Source: Gemmatimonadota bacterium
GTDB taxonomy: Bacteria > Gemmatimonadota > Gemmatimonadetes > Longimicrobiales > Gaopeijiaceae
Length of the DNA: 41,678 nt
Direction: 5' to 3'
Assembly: GCA_007121555.1 (NCBI GenBank)
Contig: SKKH01000062.1
Coordinates: 1 to 41,678 of the forward strand
In this document: piece by piece, positions 25,734-34,260 of the stretch
Numbering within the stretch: the stretch's first letter is position 1
Layout: each line of letters begins with the position of its first letter
Made by a program: the position numbers and the translations under genes
Notes under the pieces: generated by a model
What the model saw: only the letters and a program-made list of their open reading frames with translations
Databases searched by the model: none
Told to the model about the DNA's origin: nothing

Positions 25734-26672
25734 TCAGGGACAGGGTCGGGAGTGCCCTCGCCCCGTGTCGAGGAGGCCGGCCCACCAGCCCCCCTCCTCC
25801 CGCTCCCGGTACACCTCCAAACCGAGCTCGTCGATCCGGCTCCGGAGTCCGGACAGGTCGCCCCGGGGGACGCCGGTAACGAGAAGCCAGCCGCCCCGCC
25901 GCAGAACCCCTGCAGCCGCAGGCAGGAGCGAGTCGAGGACCTGGGGCTCCAGGTTGGCCATCACCCCGTCCAGCAGACCCCCGTCGTGGTCCTCCTGGAG
26001 CCGACGGCTCGGCGAAACCAGGGCCCGGAGCCGATGAGGGGTGGCCAGGAGTTCCCGGATCTCCACGACTGCGGCCAGCTCATTGAGCTCCACGTTTCGT
26101 CGAGCGTGGACCACCGAGGGTCCATCCGATTCCACGGCGAGGACCTGGCGAGCCCCCAGTCTGGCGGCCGCGATGGCCAGGATCCCCGACCCTGTGCCCA
26201 GGTCCAGCACCCGCTCTCCCGGGGTCAGCGTCCCGTCCAGAAGGGAGAGTGCCAGGCGGGTAGTGGGGTGGTCTCCCTGTCCGAAGGCTGGACCGGGCGT
26301 CAGGCGGATCCGGATCTCATCTTCGGTCGGGCTCCCTTCGGCGGGGGCTACCTTTCCGTCGTCTGGAACGATCTGGATGCGTGAGGAAACCCTTCGAGAA
26401 CCCAGCCCCGCGCGCCATCGCCCGCTCAGCTCGTCCTCCGAAAGCCACCGGGCCTCGAGCCAGGGATCCGGCTCGCCGGTGGCGCTGCGGATCGCCGCCA
26501 GGAGCTCCGCCATGAAGGGGGTCCGCTGGATGGGCGGTGGAAAGTAGGCGACGACGCGGTTGCCTCCGTCATCGCTCTCGAGACCCCGTCCGCCCGCGGC
26601 TCGCAGGGCGTGGGCCAGAAGGTGCAGCCGACCCGGCGCCGGCGCCTGAACCCACACGGCCAGCCAGTCCAT
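25734..26672 (-). CDS. prmA: Ribosomal protein L11 methyltransferase-like protein (PrmA family)
   Basis: A 312-residue SAM-dependent methyltransferase. The start MDWLAVWV resembles PrmA N-termini. The PrmA-type motif AFGQGDHPTTRLAL (129-142) precedes the SAM-binding VLDLGTGSGILAIAAARLGA (155-174) and VLAVESDGPSVVHARRNVELN; ANLEPQVL stands where PrmA has the N-I/L-L motif. Most PrmA proteins read FGTGTHPTT, so Q and D here are a small departure. It would trimethylate ribosomal protein L11 in the cytosol; a different protein substrate is possible. Upstream ATGs at 26726 and 26765 are in frame, but 26672 matches the family start. Converges on the macrodomain gene. Confidence 0.82.
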   Translation of the reverse strand: MDWLAVWVQAPAPGRLHLLAHALRAAGGRGLESDDGGNRVVAYFPPPIQRTPFMAELLAAIRSATGEPDPWLEARWLSEDELSGRWRAGLGSRRVSSRIQIVPDDGKVAPAEGSPTEDEIRIRLTPGPAFGQGDHPTTRLALSLLDGTLTPGERVLDLGTGSGILAIAAARLGARQVLAVESDGPSVVHARRNVELNELAAVVEIRELLATPHRLRALVSPSRRLQEDHDGGLLDGVMANLEPQVLDSLLPAAAGVLRRGGWLLVTGVPRGDLSGLRSRIDELGLEVYREREEGGWWAGLLDTGRGHSRPCP

Positions 26673-26905
26673 CGACCCCAACCCTGGCGTCAGATCACCT
26701 GATTTCACGGGCACCCCCCAGTCCATCGAGCTGGGATCCAGGGGCGTGACCCCTTTCCCGTCCAACGCCGAGAATGCAGACTAAGGATCCTCTCCGGGTC
26801 GTCATGATCGGCCACACCGACCCGGGGATCCGCGGAAAGGGGTTTCGAGCCTCGGAGCCCCACCCCTTCAGGAGGATGGGTGGCCACCTCAACCACGGAG
26901 TTGCG

Positions 26906-27820
26906 ATGTACCGGAAGATCCTGGTTCCTCTGGATGGTTCCCCCTTTGCCGAGGCGGCACTTCCTCTGGCCAAGGCCCTGGTGAAGAGTCGTGGAGGCGA
27001 ACTCCACCTGACCACTGTGGTGGCACCCCTGCCTGCGGTGCGGCCGGGCTCCGGGGACGGAGAAGGACCCGTGAAGGGATGGTTCGAGGAGGAGAGGAGT
27101 CGCGGGACACGCTATCTCAAGAACGTGGTGGAGCGCCTCGAGAAGGAAGGGGTTTCGGCGCCTCTCCACACCCGGGTCCTCACCGGCCCCGTGGTCCCCT
27201 CCCTCCAGGAGCGGATCGAAAAGATCGGAGCGGATCTCGTGGTCATGACCACCCACGGACGGGGGCGCCTGGCGCAGATGTGGCTGGGGAGCGTGGCCGA
27301 CGGGCTCATCCGGAGTGGGCCCTGTCCCATCCTCCTCTGGCGCCCCGAGGACGAGGATCAGCGCCCGCCCCTCGAGGTGAAGCGGATCCTCGTCCCCCTG
27401 GACGGGTCCGACGACTCGGCTTCGGTCGTCCCCCATGCCCGGGAGCTGGCTCATCGTATGGAGGCTCGGCTCTACCTCCTGAGCGTCGTGGATCATGGAA
27501 TCCACCTGGGATCGACCTACATGCCCCACGCGGCCCAGGAGGAAGAGGAAAGGGAGAAGGCCCTGGAGGAACTCCGTGCCCATCTGGAGGAGGTGGCGGT
27601 CGAGTGCCGGTCCGACGGGCTCCAGGTCGATACCCGGGTTCAGCTCAACGAGAGCCCGGCACGGGCGATCCTGGAGCATCAGGAAGAGGTGGGCGCCGAC
27701 CTCATCGCCATGTCCACCCGCGGTCGAGGAGGGGTGGCTCGTCTCGTCATGGGAAGTGTGGCCGACAAGGTGATCCGAGGCGGCACCGTTCCGGTCTTCG
27801 TGAATCGACCGGGAGACTGA
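26906..27820 (+). CDS. Tandem universal stress protein (UspA family)
   Basis: A 304-residue cytosolic protein built of two Usp domains. Domain 1 runs MYRKILVPLDGSPFAEAALPLAKAL to THGRGRLAQMWLGSVADGLIRSGPCPILLWRP; domain 2 runs VKRILVPLDGSDDSASVVPHARELA to STRGRGGVARLVMGSVADKVIRGGTVPVFVNRP. Both keep the ATP-binding G-x2-G-x9-G-S signature (about residues 118-131 and 274-288), so each half should bind ATP. The start at 26906 has GGAG upstream and begins right at the domain; the frame opens earlier but without coding sense. Role: stress survival, partner unknown. Divergent from prmA and convergent with a beta-barrel protein. Confidence 0.95.
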   Translation: MYRKILVPLDGSPFAEAALPLAKALVKSRGGELHLTTVVAPLPAVRPGSGDGEGPVKGWFEEERSRGTRYLKNVVERLEKEGVSAPLHTRVLTGPVVPSLQERIEKIGADLVVMTTHGRGRLAQMWLGSVADGLIRSGPCPILLWRPEDEDQRPPLEVKRILVPLDGSDDSASVVPHARELAHRMEARLYLLSVVDHGIHLGSTYMPHAAQEEEEREKALEELRAHLEEVAVECRSDGLQVDTRVQLNESPARAILEHQEEVGADLIAMSTRGRGGVARLVMGSVADKVIRGGTVPVFVNRPGD

Positions 27821-27851
27821 GACCGGACGGGGAAGGGGCCGGGCGCCGGAC

Positions 27852-28400
27852 TCAACGGAACCGGTAGCTCAGCCCCACCCCGAAGGTGAGGTATCGGGCG
27901 CTCAGGCTGGGAGCCACGGCGTGGTTGATGAGACCCACCATGGGACTCACCTTCACCCCTCCACGCACAGGCATGTCCACGCCCGCTCCCAACTCCAGAC
28001 CCACCTCCCGGTCACCGGTCACCAGGTCGGAGCTGAACTGGTGGCCCACGATCCCTGCCCTGCCCCACCACACGGCTTCCTGGGGACTGGGAAAATCGAA
28101 GCGGAGTCCGGCCCCCACCCCAGTGCTGCGAGGGTCGGCACCCAGCTGGCCGCAATCTCCCGAACAGCGGAATGTATGACGGTTCACCCCCGCGTACACG
28201 CTGAGACGGGGGAGAACATCGACGGCCACGTTGGCACCCAGCACGACCCCGCCCTCCGTGTCGGAGGAGAGGTCCCCCACGGGAAAGGTGATGCCCAGCC
28301 TGGCGTCGGTTGAGACGCCGACCTGGGCCGCCGCGCGGTCGCTGACGCCCAGGAGTAGAATGAACCCAAAGAGGGTAATGAAGAGTAAGCGGGACTTCAT
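27852..28400 (-). CDS. Small outer-membrane beta-barrel protein
   Basis: A 182-residue protein with a signal peptide (LLFITLFGFILLLGVSDRAAAQ) and a mature part of alternating strands: VSTDARLGITFPVGDL, GGVVLGANVAVDVLPRLSVYAGVNRHTF, STGVGAGLRFDFP, WWGRAGIVGHQFSS, REVGLELGAGVDMPV, VKVSPMVGLINHAV and LTFGVGLSYRFR. About eight amphipathic strands with a terminal aromatic-rich strand fit an OmpA/OmpX-like eight-stranded barrel. CSGDC could form a disulfide in a loop. Function not known; porin or adhesion roles are possible. ATG at 28400 with AGGAG upstream is firm. Confidence 0.82.
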   Translation of the reverse strand: MKSRLLFITLFGFILLLGVSDRAAAQVGVSTDARLGITFPVGDLSSDTEGGVVLGANVAVDVLPRLSVYAGVNRHTFRCSGDCGQLGADPRSTGVGAGLRFDFPSPQEAVWWGRAGIVGHQFSSDLVTGDREVGLELGAGVDMPVRGGVKVSPMVGLINHAVAPSLSARYLTFGVGLSYRFR

Positions 28401-28582
28401 CCGGTGGCTCCTGGTTGAGAGAAGTGCGTCCACGGGTCCGGGCCGTATTCCCGCGGGGGGTGCTCGGGTGGATGGTCGCGCCATCGTCCCGTTCGATTTC
28501 GAGCGACGGGACATCGGACGGCCAAAAGGGTGAATACGCTTCAACGGTGTGAAATTTCCCCCACCACCTCCGAGAGGCTCCC

Positions 28583-29077
28583 TTGGTCATACGAGTGTTC
28601 GTCACCGGTGGCACCTTCGACAAGGAATATGATGAGATCAGGGGCCGGCTATCCTTCGGCGATACCCACCTCCCCGAGATGCTGGAGCGGGGCCGATGCG
28701 GTCTGACTCTGGAGCTCCGGACGCTCATGATGGTGGACTCCCTGGAGATGACCGAGGCCGACCGCGAGATGATCGCCGAGAACTGCCTTCGGGTGGCGGA
28801 GACCCGGATCGTGATCACCCACGGGACGGATACCCTGGTGGAGACGGCCCGGGTTCTCGCCGACAAGGTGACGGATCGGACGGTGGTGCTGACGGGGGCG
28901 ATGATCCCCTACGCCTTCGGGAGCTCGGACGGCCTCTTCAATCTGGGGAGCGCGCTGTCGTTCGCCCAGGTGCTTCCCCCGGGGATCTACGTGGCGATGA
29001 ACGGCCGCTGGTTCCCGTGGAACCGGGTGAAGAAGAACCGCCGGACGGGTCGGTTCGAGGAGTTGGAGGCGGATTGA
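28583..29077 (+). CDS. Short asparaginase-domain protein (N-terminal domain only)
   Basis: A 164-residue protein corresponding to the N-terminal half of L-asparaginases. It keeps both threonine motifs: VTGGTFDK (Thr8-Thr11) and the catalytic VITHGTDTLVETARVLAD (HGTDT at 80-84), plus VVLTGAMIPYAFGSSDG. It lacks the smaller C-terminal domain that completes the active site between subunits in full-length enzymes. Single-domain forms are annotated in other bacteria but their activity is uncertain. Start is TTG at 28583 with GAGAGG 5-6 nt upstream. Its TGA overlaps the TTG start of the next gene (TTGA), so it heads a three-gene operon with two PH-domain membrane proteins. Confidence 0.85.
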   Translation: MVIRVFVTGGTFDKEYDEIRGRLSFGDTHLPEMLERGRCGLTLELRTLMMVDSLEMTEADREMIAENCLRVAETRIVITHGTDTLVETARVLADKVTDRTVVLTGAMIPYAFGSSDGLFNLGSALSFAQVLPPGIYVAMNGRWFPWNRVKKNRRTGRFEELEAD

Positions 29078-29592
29078 CCGAGGGGGGACCCGAAGAGGTG
29101 GTCCCCGACGGCGAACCCCGACGACTGGATCCCCGGGTTCGAACCTACTGGTGGGTCCGGGGGGCGATCACAGCCACCCTGATCACCGGGGTCTTCCTCA
29201 TGGCCGATCTGGGCCTTGGCATGCCCCGCCTCCTCCCTGGGGGGTGGCCCCGGGGTCTGGGGGCCGGGATCGTGGGAGGGGTGGCCTTGATCTGGACGAT
29301 CCTCGTCCCGCCCATCGCCTACGAGCGCTGGCGGTTCGCCCTCCGGGAGGGGGATCTCTGGATTCGTCGGGGCATCCTGGTACGCTCGGTGAGCGTGATT
29401 CCCTACCGGCGTCTCCAGTTCGTCGATACCGCCCAGGGTCCCATCGCCCGCCTCTTCGGACTGGCCGAACTCGTGGTACACACGGCAGCGCCGGGTACGT
29501 CGGGTCGGGTTCCGGGGCTGGATGCCCGAGAGGCCGAGACTCTCAGGGAGCGACTCGCCCACCTCGAGCCCACCGATGACGAACCCATCTGA
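29074..29592 (+). CDS. bPH2 (DUF304) domain membrane protein, YdbS-like
   Basis: A 172-residue protein with two N-terminal membrane helices (VRGAITATLITGVFLMADLGLG and LGAGIVGGVALIWTILVPPIAY), followed by a bacterial PH domain: RWRFALREGDLWIRRGILVRSVSVIPYRRLQFVDTAQGPIARLFGLAELVVHTAA. This is the YdbS-type arrangement. The next gene encodes a YdbT-like multi-PH protein, the usual partner. The start is TTG, overlapping the asparaginase stop by 4 bp, with GGAGG just before it. Function of the pair is only partly known (membrane stress or peptide resistance in Bacillus). Confidence 0.85.
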   Translation: MTEGGPEEVVPDGEPRRLDPRVRTYWWVRGAITATLITGVFLMADLGLGMPRLLPGGWPRGLGAGIVGGVALIWTILVPPIAYERWRFALREGDLWIRRGILVRSVSVIPYRRLQFVDTAQGPIARLFGLAELVVHTAAPGTSGRVPGLDAREAETLRERLAHLEPTDDEPI

Positions 29593-31174
29593 GCTTCCTG
29601 GGCGCCGGGGACCCCTCGAGGGAGAACCGGCCCGGCTTCACCCCGCCGTCCTGGGGGTGTGGCTTCTCCAGAGTCTGCTTCCCCTGGTGGTCCTCACCTT
29701 CATCGCCCTTCCGGTGGCGTTCCTCTTCCTGGGCTTCGTGGCACTGACCGCGGGCACCCGTTATCTGCGATTCCGGTGGCGACTCGAGCCCGACGCTCTG
29801 GTCATCGATGAGGGGTTGCTCATACGCAAGCGGCGCGTCATCCGCAGGGAGCGGATCCAGTCGGTGGACCTGGAGCGTGGAATTCCCCACCGGATCTTCG
29901 GGGTGGTGGAGGTGAGGATCGAGGCCATCGGAGCCGGAGGCACGGAGGGGAAGCTGGACGCCGTGGCCCCCGCCCTTGCCGACGAGATCCGGTCGGTCCT
30001 CCTTGCGAAGGCGCCGGGTCGAAGCCGAAGCACATCGCGCTCGGCCGCGGTCGGGGTAGCCGACGGAGTAGACGGCGCCGGGGATAGCGAGCCTGGGGAA
30101 GGTGGAGCGGGTGAGGGAGCGGAGGAGCTCGCGGGCGTCTCAGGGGGAGGGACAACCTCCTCCGGGCTCGAGCAGGTCCGGACCGTCGTGCCCGTGGAGC
30201 GACTCGTGACCGCCGGCCTCACCGGGGGCCGGGTCGGGATCGCTGCCGCCATCGTCGGCTTTCTCTTCCAGAGCATTCCAGAAGCGTGGTGGACCGACGG
30301 GTTGGGAATGGTCCTCGAGTCCGGGCCCGACCCCACCTCCATCGTCGGGCTTCGGGTGCTCCTGGTGCTGGCCCTCTTCGCTCTCCTCGCAGGGTTCTTC
30401 CTCTCGGTGGTGGGCACGGTCTTCACCCATTGGGATTTCACCCTCTCCGAAGGCCCGGACACGCTGGCGGTTCGCCGGGGGCTCTTCACCGAGCATCGGG
30501 ACACGGTACCGTATCGCCGCATCCAGGCGGTGCTCGTCGAGGAGAACCTGGTTCGCCGCATCCTGGGGCTGGGGCTGGTTCGCGTGGTCGTGGCAGGGCG
30601 TATCGACGCAGGGGGCAACGAGGGGACCGACCTGCTCCTTCCCATCGGAAACCGCGACGAGATCTACAGCCTGGCCCGGGATGTGGTCGGAGTGGAGGGG
30701 GAGGGTCCCCCTGAGCTCCGACGCATGCCCTGGCGGGCCCGCAGCCGACGCTACATTCGGGCGCTGGTGGCGGCTCTCCTGGTCGCGGGGGTGGTCCTGG
30801 CCGTCCTGCGTTTCCGGGGCGACCCTCTGGCCTGGGAGTGGGTGATTGGGGTGTTCGGGGCCGTGATCCTGCCGGGGATGGCGCTGGCCGAGGGGGCGTA
30901 CCGGGGGTTGGGTTGGGCGGACCTGGGTGATTACATCGTGGTCCGGGAAGGGGTCCTGAACCGCCGCACCTCCTTCCTTCGCACCGACCGACTGCAGGTG
31001 CTCGAGACCACGGCCAATCCCTTCCAACGCATGGCCGGGCTGGCATCGCTCCAGCTCCGGGTGGCTCGACCCATGATGGCCTTCAGCCCCAGGAGTCTGG
31101 ACATGGGAGGCGAGGATGCGGCGCGGTGGCGGGAGGACCTGGGCACCCGGGTTCGGTTTCGGCCCTCCAGCTGA
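29576..31174 (+). CDS. Multi-bPH2 (DUF304) membrane protein, YdbT-like
   Basis: A 532-residue inner-membrane protein with three copies of a unit made of paired helices and a bacterial PH domain. Unit 1: helices at about 22-60 and PH block VIDEGLLIRKRRVIRRERIQSVDLERG. Unit 2: helices at about 215-290, then LAVRRGLFTEHRDTVPYRRIQAVLVEENLVRRILGLGLVRV. Unit 3: helices about 385-430, then YIVVREGVLNRRTSFLRTDRLQVLETTANPFQRMAGLASLQL. A Gly/Glu-rich, low-complexity linker (about residues 155-205) joins units 1 and 2. The ATG at 29576 overlaps the previous gene by 17 bp, so it is translated with it. Function not established. Confidence 0.85.
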   Translation: MTNPSELPGRRGPLEGEPARLHPAVLGVWLLQSLLPLVVLTFIALPVAFLFLGFVALTAGTRYLRFRWRLEPDALVIDEGLLIRKRRVIRRERIQSVDLERGIPHRIFGVVEVRIEAIGAGGTEGKLDAVAPALADEIRSVLLAKAPGRSRSTSRSAAVGVADGVDGAGDSEPGEGGAGEGAEELAGVSGGGTTSSGLEQVRTVVPVERLVTAGLTGGRVGIAAAIVGFLFQSIPEAWWTDGLGMVLESGPDPTSIVGLRVLLVLALFALLAGFFLSVVGTVFTHWDFTLSEGPDTLAVRRGLFTEHRDTVPYRRIQAVLVEENLVRRILGLGLVRVVVAGRIDAGGNEGTDLLLPIGNRDEIYSLARDVVGVEGEGPPELRRMPWRARSRRYIRALVAALLVAGVVLAVLRFRGDPLAWEWVIGVFGAVILPGMALAEGAYRGLGWADLGDYIVVREGVLNRRTSFLRTDRLQVLETTANPFQRMAGLASLQLRVARPMMAFSPRSLDMGGEDAARWREDLGTRVRFRPSS

Positions 31175-31266
31175 GCAACCGGTCGTCGCCCGAATCTCCC
31201 GTCCAGACTCTGGCCCCGATCGGTCGGAGGAGGACGCCGAGGCCGGACACGCAGCCAGCGCGGGCC

Positions 31267-32115
31267 TCAGGGGGCGTCGGTGGGATCCCAACTCACCGCC
31301 AGACCCTCGTCCAGCTGGTCCAGGGCCTCCAGCGTCTTTGCGGTGAGAGCGAAGTCGAAGACCTGGGCGTTCTCCCGGATCCGCTCCCGATTGGATGACT
31401 TGGGCAGGGTGACCCAGCCCTTCTCGATCCCGTACCGGATCAGGATCTGGGCAGGAGACTTTCCGTATTCCCGGGCCGCGCGGACTACGACGGGGTCGTT
31501 GAGGCGACGGGCCTTGGTCAGGGGACTGTAGGCTTCCACCACGATCTGCTCCTTCTCGCAGAGTTCGACCACTTCACTTCGGGTGCGGAAGTTGAAGGGA
31601 TGCAGTTCAATCTGGTTCACCGCCGGCGGGACGCGTGCGTGGCTCAGGAGTTCGGCAAGGTGCTGGGTCATGTAGTTGCTCACCCCGATGGCACGCACGA
31701 GACCTTCGTCGTATGCGTCCTCCAGTGCCCGCCAGCTCTCCTTCCGGAGCTCGGGAACCGGGAAGTGGATCAGGTACAGGTCCAGGTGATCCAGCCCCAG
31801 CCTCTCCAGAGAAAGCTCCAGGGCCTTCCGGGCCTGATCGTAGCCGTGATCGTCATTCCAGAGCTTGCTGGTCACGAAGATCTCCTCCCGCGACGTGCCG
31901 CTCATCCGGATCGCCTCTCCCACCTCGTCCTCGTTCCCGTACATCGTCGCGGTGTCCAGGTGTCGGTAGCCCGCCTCCAGAGCCCAGAGCACCGCGTTCT
32001 CGGCCTTGGAGCCCTTGCTGCGGAACAGGCCCAGGCCCAGGCGAGGGATGGGGCCTCCGTGGATCAGGGGAAGGGTGCCGCCCAGAGGAGATGGAGAATC
32101 GGAGGGATCGGTCAT
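31267..32115 (-). CDS. Aldo/keto reductase
   Basis: A 282-residue NADPH-dependent oxidoreductase of the AKR superfamily (TIM barrel, cytosolic). The catalytic tetrad is complete: Asp54 and Tyr59 in HLDTATMYGNE, Lys84 in VTSKLW and His117 in DLYLIHFP. Cofactor and barrel signatures GVSNY, NQIELHPF, EAYSPLTKARRL and LPKSSNRERIRENAQVFDF are all present. It resembles the AKR5 group (2,5-diketo-gluconate or methylglyoxal reductase type). The start at 32115 has GGAG upstream and matches the family; the frame opens at 32157. It is divergent from the serB-like gene. Confidence 0.93.
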   Translation of the reverse strand: MTDPSDSPSPLGGTLPLIHGGPIPRLGLGLFRSKGSKAENAVLWALEAGYRHLDTATMYGNEDEVGEAIRMSGTSREEIFVTSKLWNDDHGYDQARKALELSLERLGLDHLDLYLIHFPVPELRKESWRALEDAYDEGLVRAIGVSNYMTQHLAELLSHARVPPAVNQIELHPFNFRTRSEVVELCEKEQIVVEAYSPLTKARRLNDPVVVRAAREYGKSPAQILIRYGIEKGWVTLPKSSNRERIRENAQVFDFALTAKTLEALDQLDEGLAVSWDPTDAP

Positions 32116-32280
32116 GATGGCGCTCCATTCGGATGGGGGACGTAGGCGGCGATCCATGGGGAGATCGGCCAGGAGGCTCTGGACAACCTGGGAGGGCTCC
32201 CCTGGAAGGGCCAGCTTCCTGATTTCGGAAGGACTCCCCGTCCCTTTACCAATCCTCCGGGTGGGGCGATCCTTTCCGGC

Positions 32281-32994
32281 ATGATAGGGAATTCAATGCG
32301 AGAGGAGGAAGGAGAACCGAGCCTGGTCTTCGACTTCGACTCGACTCTGGTCACGGTGGAAGGGGCCGACGAGCTCTTTGCCCGGACGCTGGCGGGAGCT
32401 CCGGACCGCGAGGAGCGGGTATCCCGGTTCCGGGACATCACCGACCGGGGCATGGCCGGTGAGATCAGCTACGAGGAATCGCTACGGGCTCGCATGGCCC
32501 TCCTGACGGCGACACGGGCCGAGGTGTCCGAGGTCGGTCGAGCGCTGGTCGACCATCTCACGCCCTCGGTCCTGGATGCCCGGATGCGCCTGGCCCGACA
32601 GTCCCACCGGATCTGGATCGTCTCCGGGGGGTTCGAAGAGCTCATTCTACCGGTGGTGGAGGCGCTGCAGCTCGATCCGGAGCGGGTTCGGGCCCACCGG
32701 CTGAGGTGGAGCGACTCGGGTCGGGTGGCGGGGGTGGACCCCACGACGGCGCTGGCCCGGGGTGGGAAGCCCGAGGCGATCCGGGAGGCGAGGATCCCCC
32801 GGCCCCTCTGGGTCATCGGCGACGGCGCCACCGACCTGGAACTCCGGAAGCTGGGATTGGCCGACCGCTTCTTCGCCTTCGTCGAAAACCGACGCCGTCC
32901 CGAAGTCGTGGCAGGAGCGGACGAGGTGCTACAGTCCCTGATGGAGCTGCCCACCCTGGATGGAGCCGGTGGAGCCGAAAGATCACAAACATAA
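32281..32994 (+). CDS. serB: Phosphoserine phosphatase-like HAD hydrolase
   Basis: A 237-residue HAD-superfamily phosphatase. Motif I is LVFDFDSTLVTVEGADEL (nucleophile Asp18, acid Asp20), motif II WIVSGGFEELILP and motif III/IV VIGDGATDLELRKLGLADRFFAF. The DFDST-x-E layout and helical cap are those of phosphoserine phosphatase. It is immediately followed by serA- and serC-like genes on the same strand, so the likely reaction is the last step of serine synthesis. No ACT domain. ATG at 32281 or at 32296 may be the start; the ribosome site for either is unclear. The gap to serA is 45 bp and A/T-rich. Confidence 0.85.
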   Translation: MIGNSMREEEGEPSLVFDFDSTLVTVEGADELFARTLAGAPDREERVSRFRDITDRGMAGEISYEESLRARMALLTATRAEVSEVGRALVDHLTPSVLDARMRLARQSHRIWIVSGGFEELILPVVEALQLDPERVRAHRLRWSDSGRVAGVDPTTALARGGKPEAIREARIPRPLWVIGDGATDLELRKLGLADRFFAFVENRRRPEVVAGADEVLQSLMELPTLDGAGGAERSQT

Positions 32995-33020
32995 TCAGAA
33001 TTATGATTCTAATTTATTCC
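32985..33020. promoter_or_regulatory. A/T-rich palindromic island between serB and serA
   Basis: The stretch is mostly A/T in a genome region rich in G/C. It holds two overlapping inverted repeats: CATAAT-CAGA-ATTATG (32990-33005) and AGAAT-TATG-ATTCT (32997-33010). They could be an operator, a promoter (TATGAT or TAATTT as -10) or alternative RNA hairpins ahead of serA. The second resembles an ArgR-type box (TGAAT-N4-ATTCA) with one change per half. Function is inference. Confidence 0.45.
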
Positions 33021-33039
33021 CATCGCTCCATGGACTTTC

Positions 33040-34260
33040 ATGGCTGAATTGAATCCACCGCCCGCCCGAGCCCTTCTTCTGGAGGGCATCCATCCCCTGG
33101 CCGTCGAGCGACTCCGGTCCGGAGGGCTCGAGGTGGACCTGCTTCCCGGCTCCCTGTCCGAAGAGGAACTGGTGGAGCGCCTGGAAGGCGTGTCGGTGCT
33201 GGGAATCCGGTCCAAGACCCAGCTCACGCGCAAGGTCATCGAGGCCGCCGAAGATCTGGCCGTGGTCGGGACCTTCTGTATCGGCACGAACCAGGTCGAC
33301 CTGGGAGCCTGCCTGGACCGGGCCATCCCCGTGTTCAACGCCCCCTACTCCAACACCCGGAGCGTGGTGGAGCTGGCCCTGGGTCAGATCATCATCCTTC
33401 TCCGGAACGTACTGCAGAAGAGTTCACTGCTGCATCGGGGGGAGTGGTACAAGAGCTCGGGGACGGCCCGTGAGGTCCGGGGAAAGTGTCTGGGAATCGT
33501 GGGATACGGGAACATCGGGGCCCAGCTCTCCGTCCTGGCCGAGGCGTTGGGGATGGAGGTCTGCTACTACGATGTAGAAGAGAAGCTGGCGCTGGGAAAC
33601 GCACGACCCTGCCGGACGCTGGACGAACTGCTGGCCCGAGCCGACGTGGTGTCCGTTCACGTGGATGGTCGGCCTCGCAATCGGGAGCTCTTTGGAACTC
33701 GGGAGTTCGGGGCCATGAAGGACGGGGCCGTATTCATCAACCTGAGTCGGGGATTCGTGGTGGATCTGGAGGCCCTTCGCGAGGCGCTGGAGAGTGGGAA
33801 GCTCCGGAGCGCCGCCGTGGATGTGTTTCCTGTGGAGCCGCGCCGGGACGGAGAAGCGTTCCACTCCCCCCTCCGCGGGATGGACCAGGTCCTCCTCACC
33901 CCCCACATCGGGGGAAGCACCGAGGAGGCCCAGGAGAACATCGGCGCCTTCGTTCCCGACAAGATCCTCAACTACCTCGAGATGGGATCCACCAACCTCT
34001 CGGTGAATTTTCCCAACCTCCAGCTTCCCGAACTTCGGGGGGCTCACCGGGTCGCGCACATCCATGAGAACGTCCCGGGGATCCTGGCCCAGATCAACCA
34101 GGTTCTGGCCCGCCGCGACATGAACGTCAGCGGACAGTACCTGAAGACCAATGACCGGCTCGGGTACGTGATCACCGATGTGGGCCGGGACTACGATGCC
34201 GCCGTGGTCCAGGAACTCGAAGCCATTCCCCGGACCATGCGGGTGAGGGTCCTGTATTGA
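33040..34260 (+). CDS. serA: D-3-phosphoglycerate dehydrogenase with ACT domain
   Basis: A 406-residue NAD-dependent dehydrogenase, first enzyme of serine synthesis. Visible are the substrate-side GTFCIGTNQVDL and NAPYSNTRSVVELALG, the nucleotide-binding LGIVGYGNIGAQLSVLAEALG (151-171), and the catalytic trio Arg237 (NLSRGF), Glu266 (FPVEP) and His289 (LTPHIGGSTEEAQENIG). The C-terminal 70 residues (HRVAHIHENVPGILAQINQVLARRDMNVSGQYLKT) form an ACT domain, the expected site of serine feedback. Length matches the E. coli-type enzyme. Start ATG 33040. Its TGA overlaps the TTG of the serC-like gene. Confidence 0.95.
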   Translation: MAELNPPPARALLLEGIHPLAVERLRSGGLEVDLLPGSLSEEELVERLEGVSVLGIRSKTQLTRKVIEAAEDLAVVGTFCIGTNQVDLGACLDRAIPVFNAPYSNTRSVVELALGQIIILLRNVLQKSSLLHRGEWYKSSGTAREVRGKCLGIVGYGNIGAQLSVLAEALGMEVCYYDVEEKLALGNARPCRTLDELLARADVVSVHVDGRPRNRELFGTREFGAMKDGAVFINLSRGFVVDLEALREALESGKLRSAAVDVFPVEPRRDGEAFHSPLRGMDQVLLTPHIGGSTEEAQENIGAFVPDKILNYLEMGSTNLSVNFPNLQLPELRGAHRVAHIHENVPGILAQINQVLARRDMNVSGQYLKTNDRLGYVITDVGRDYDAAVVQELEAIPRTMRVRVLY

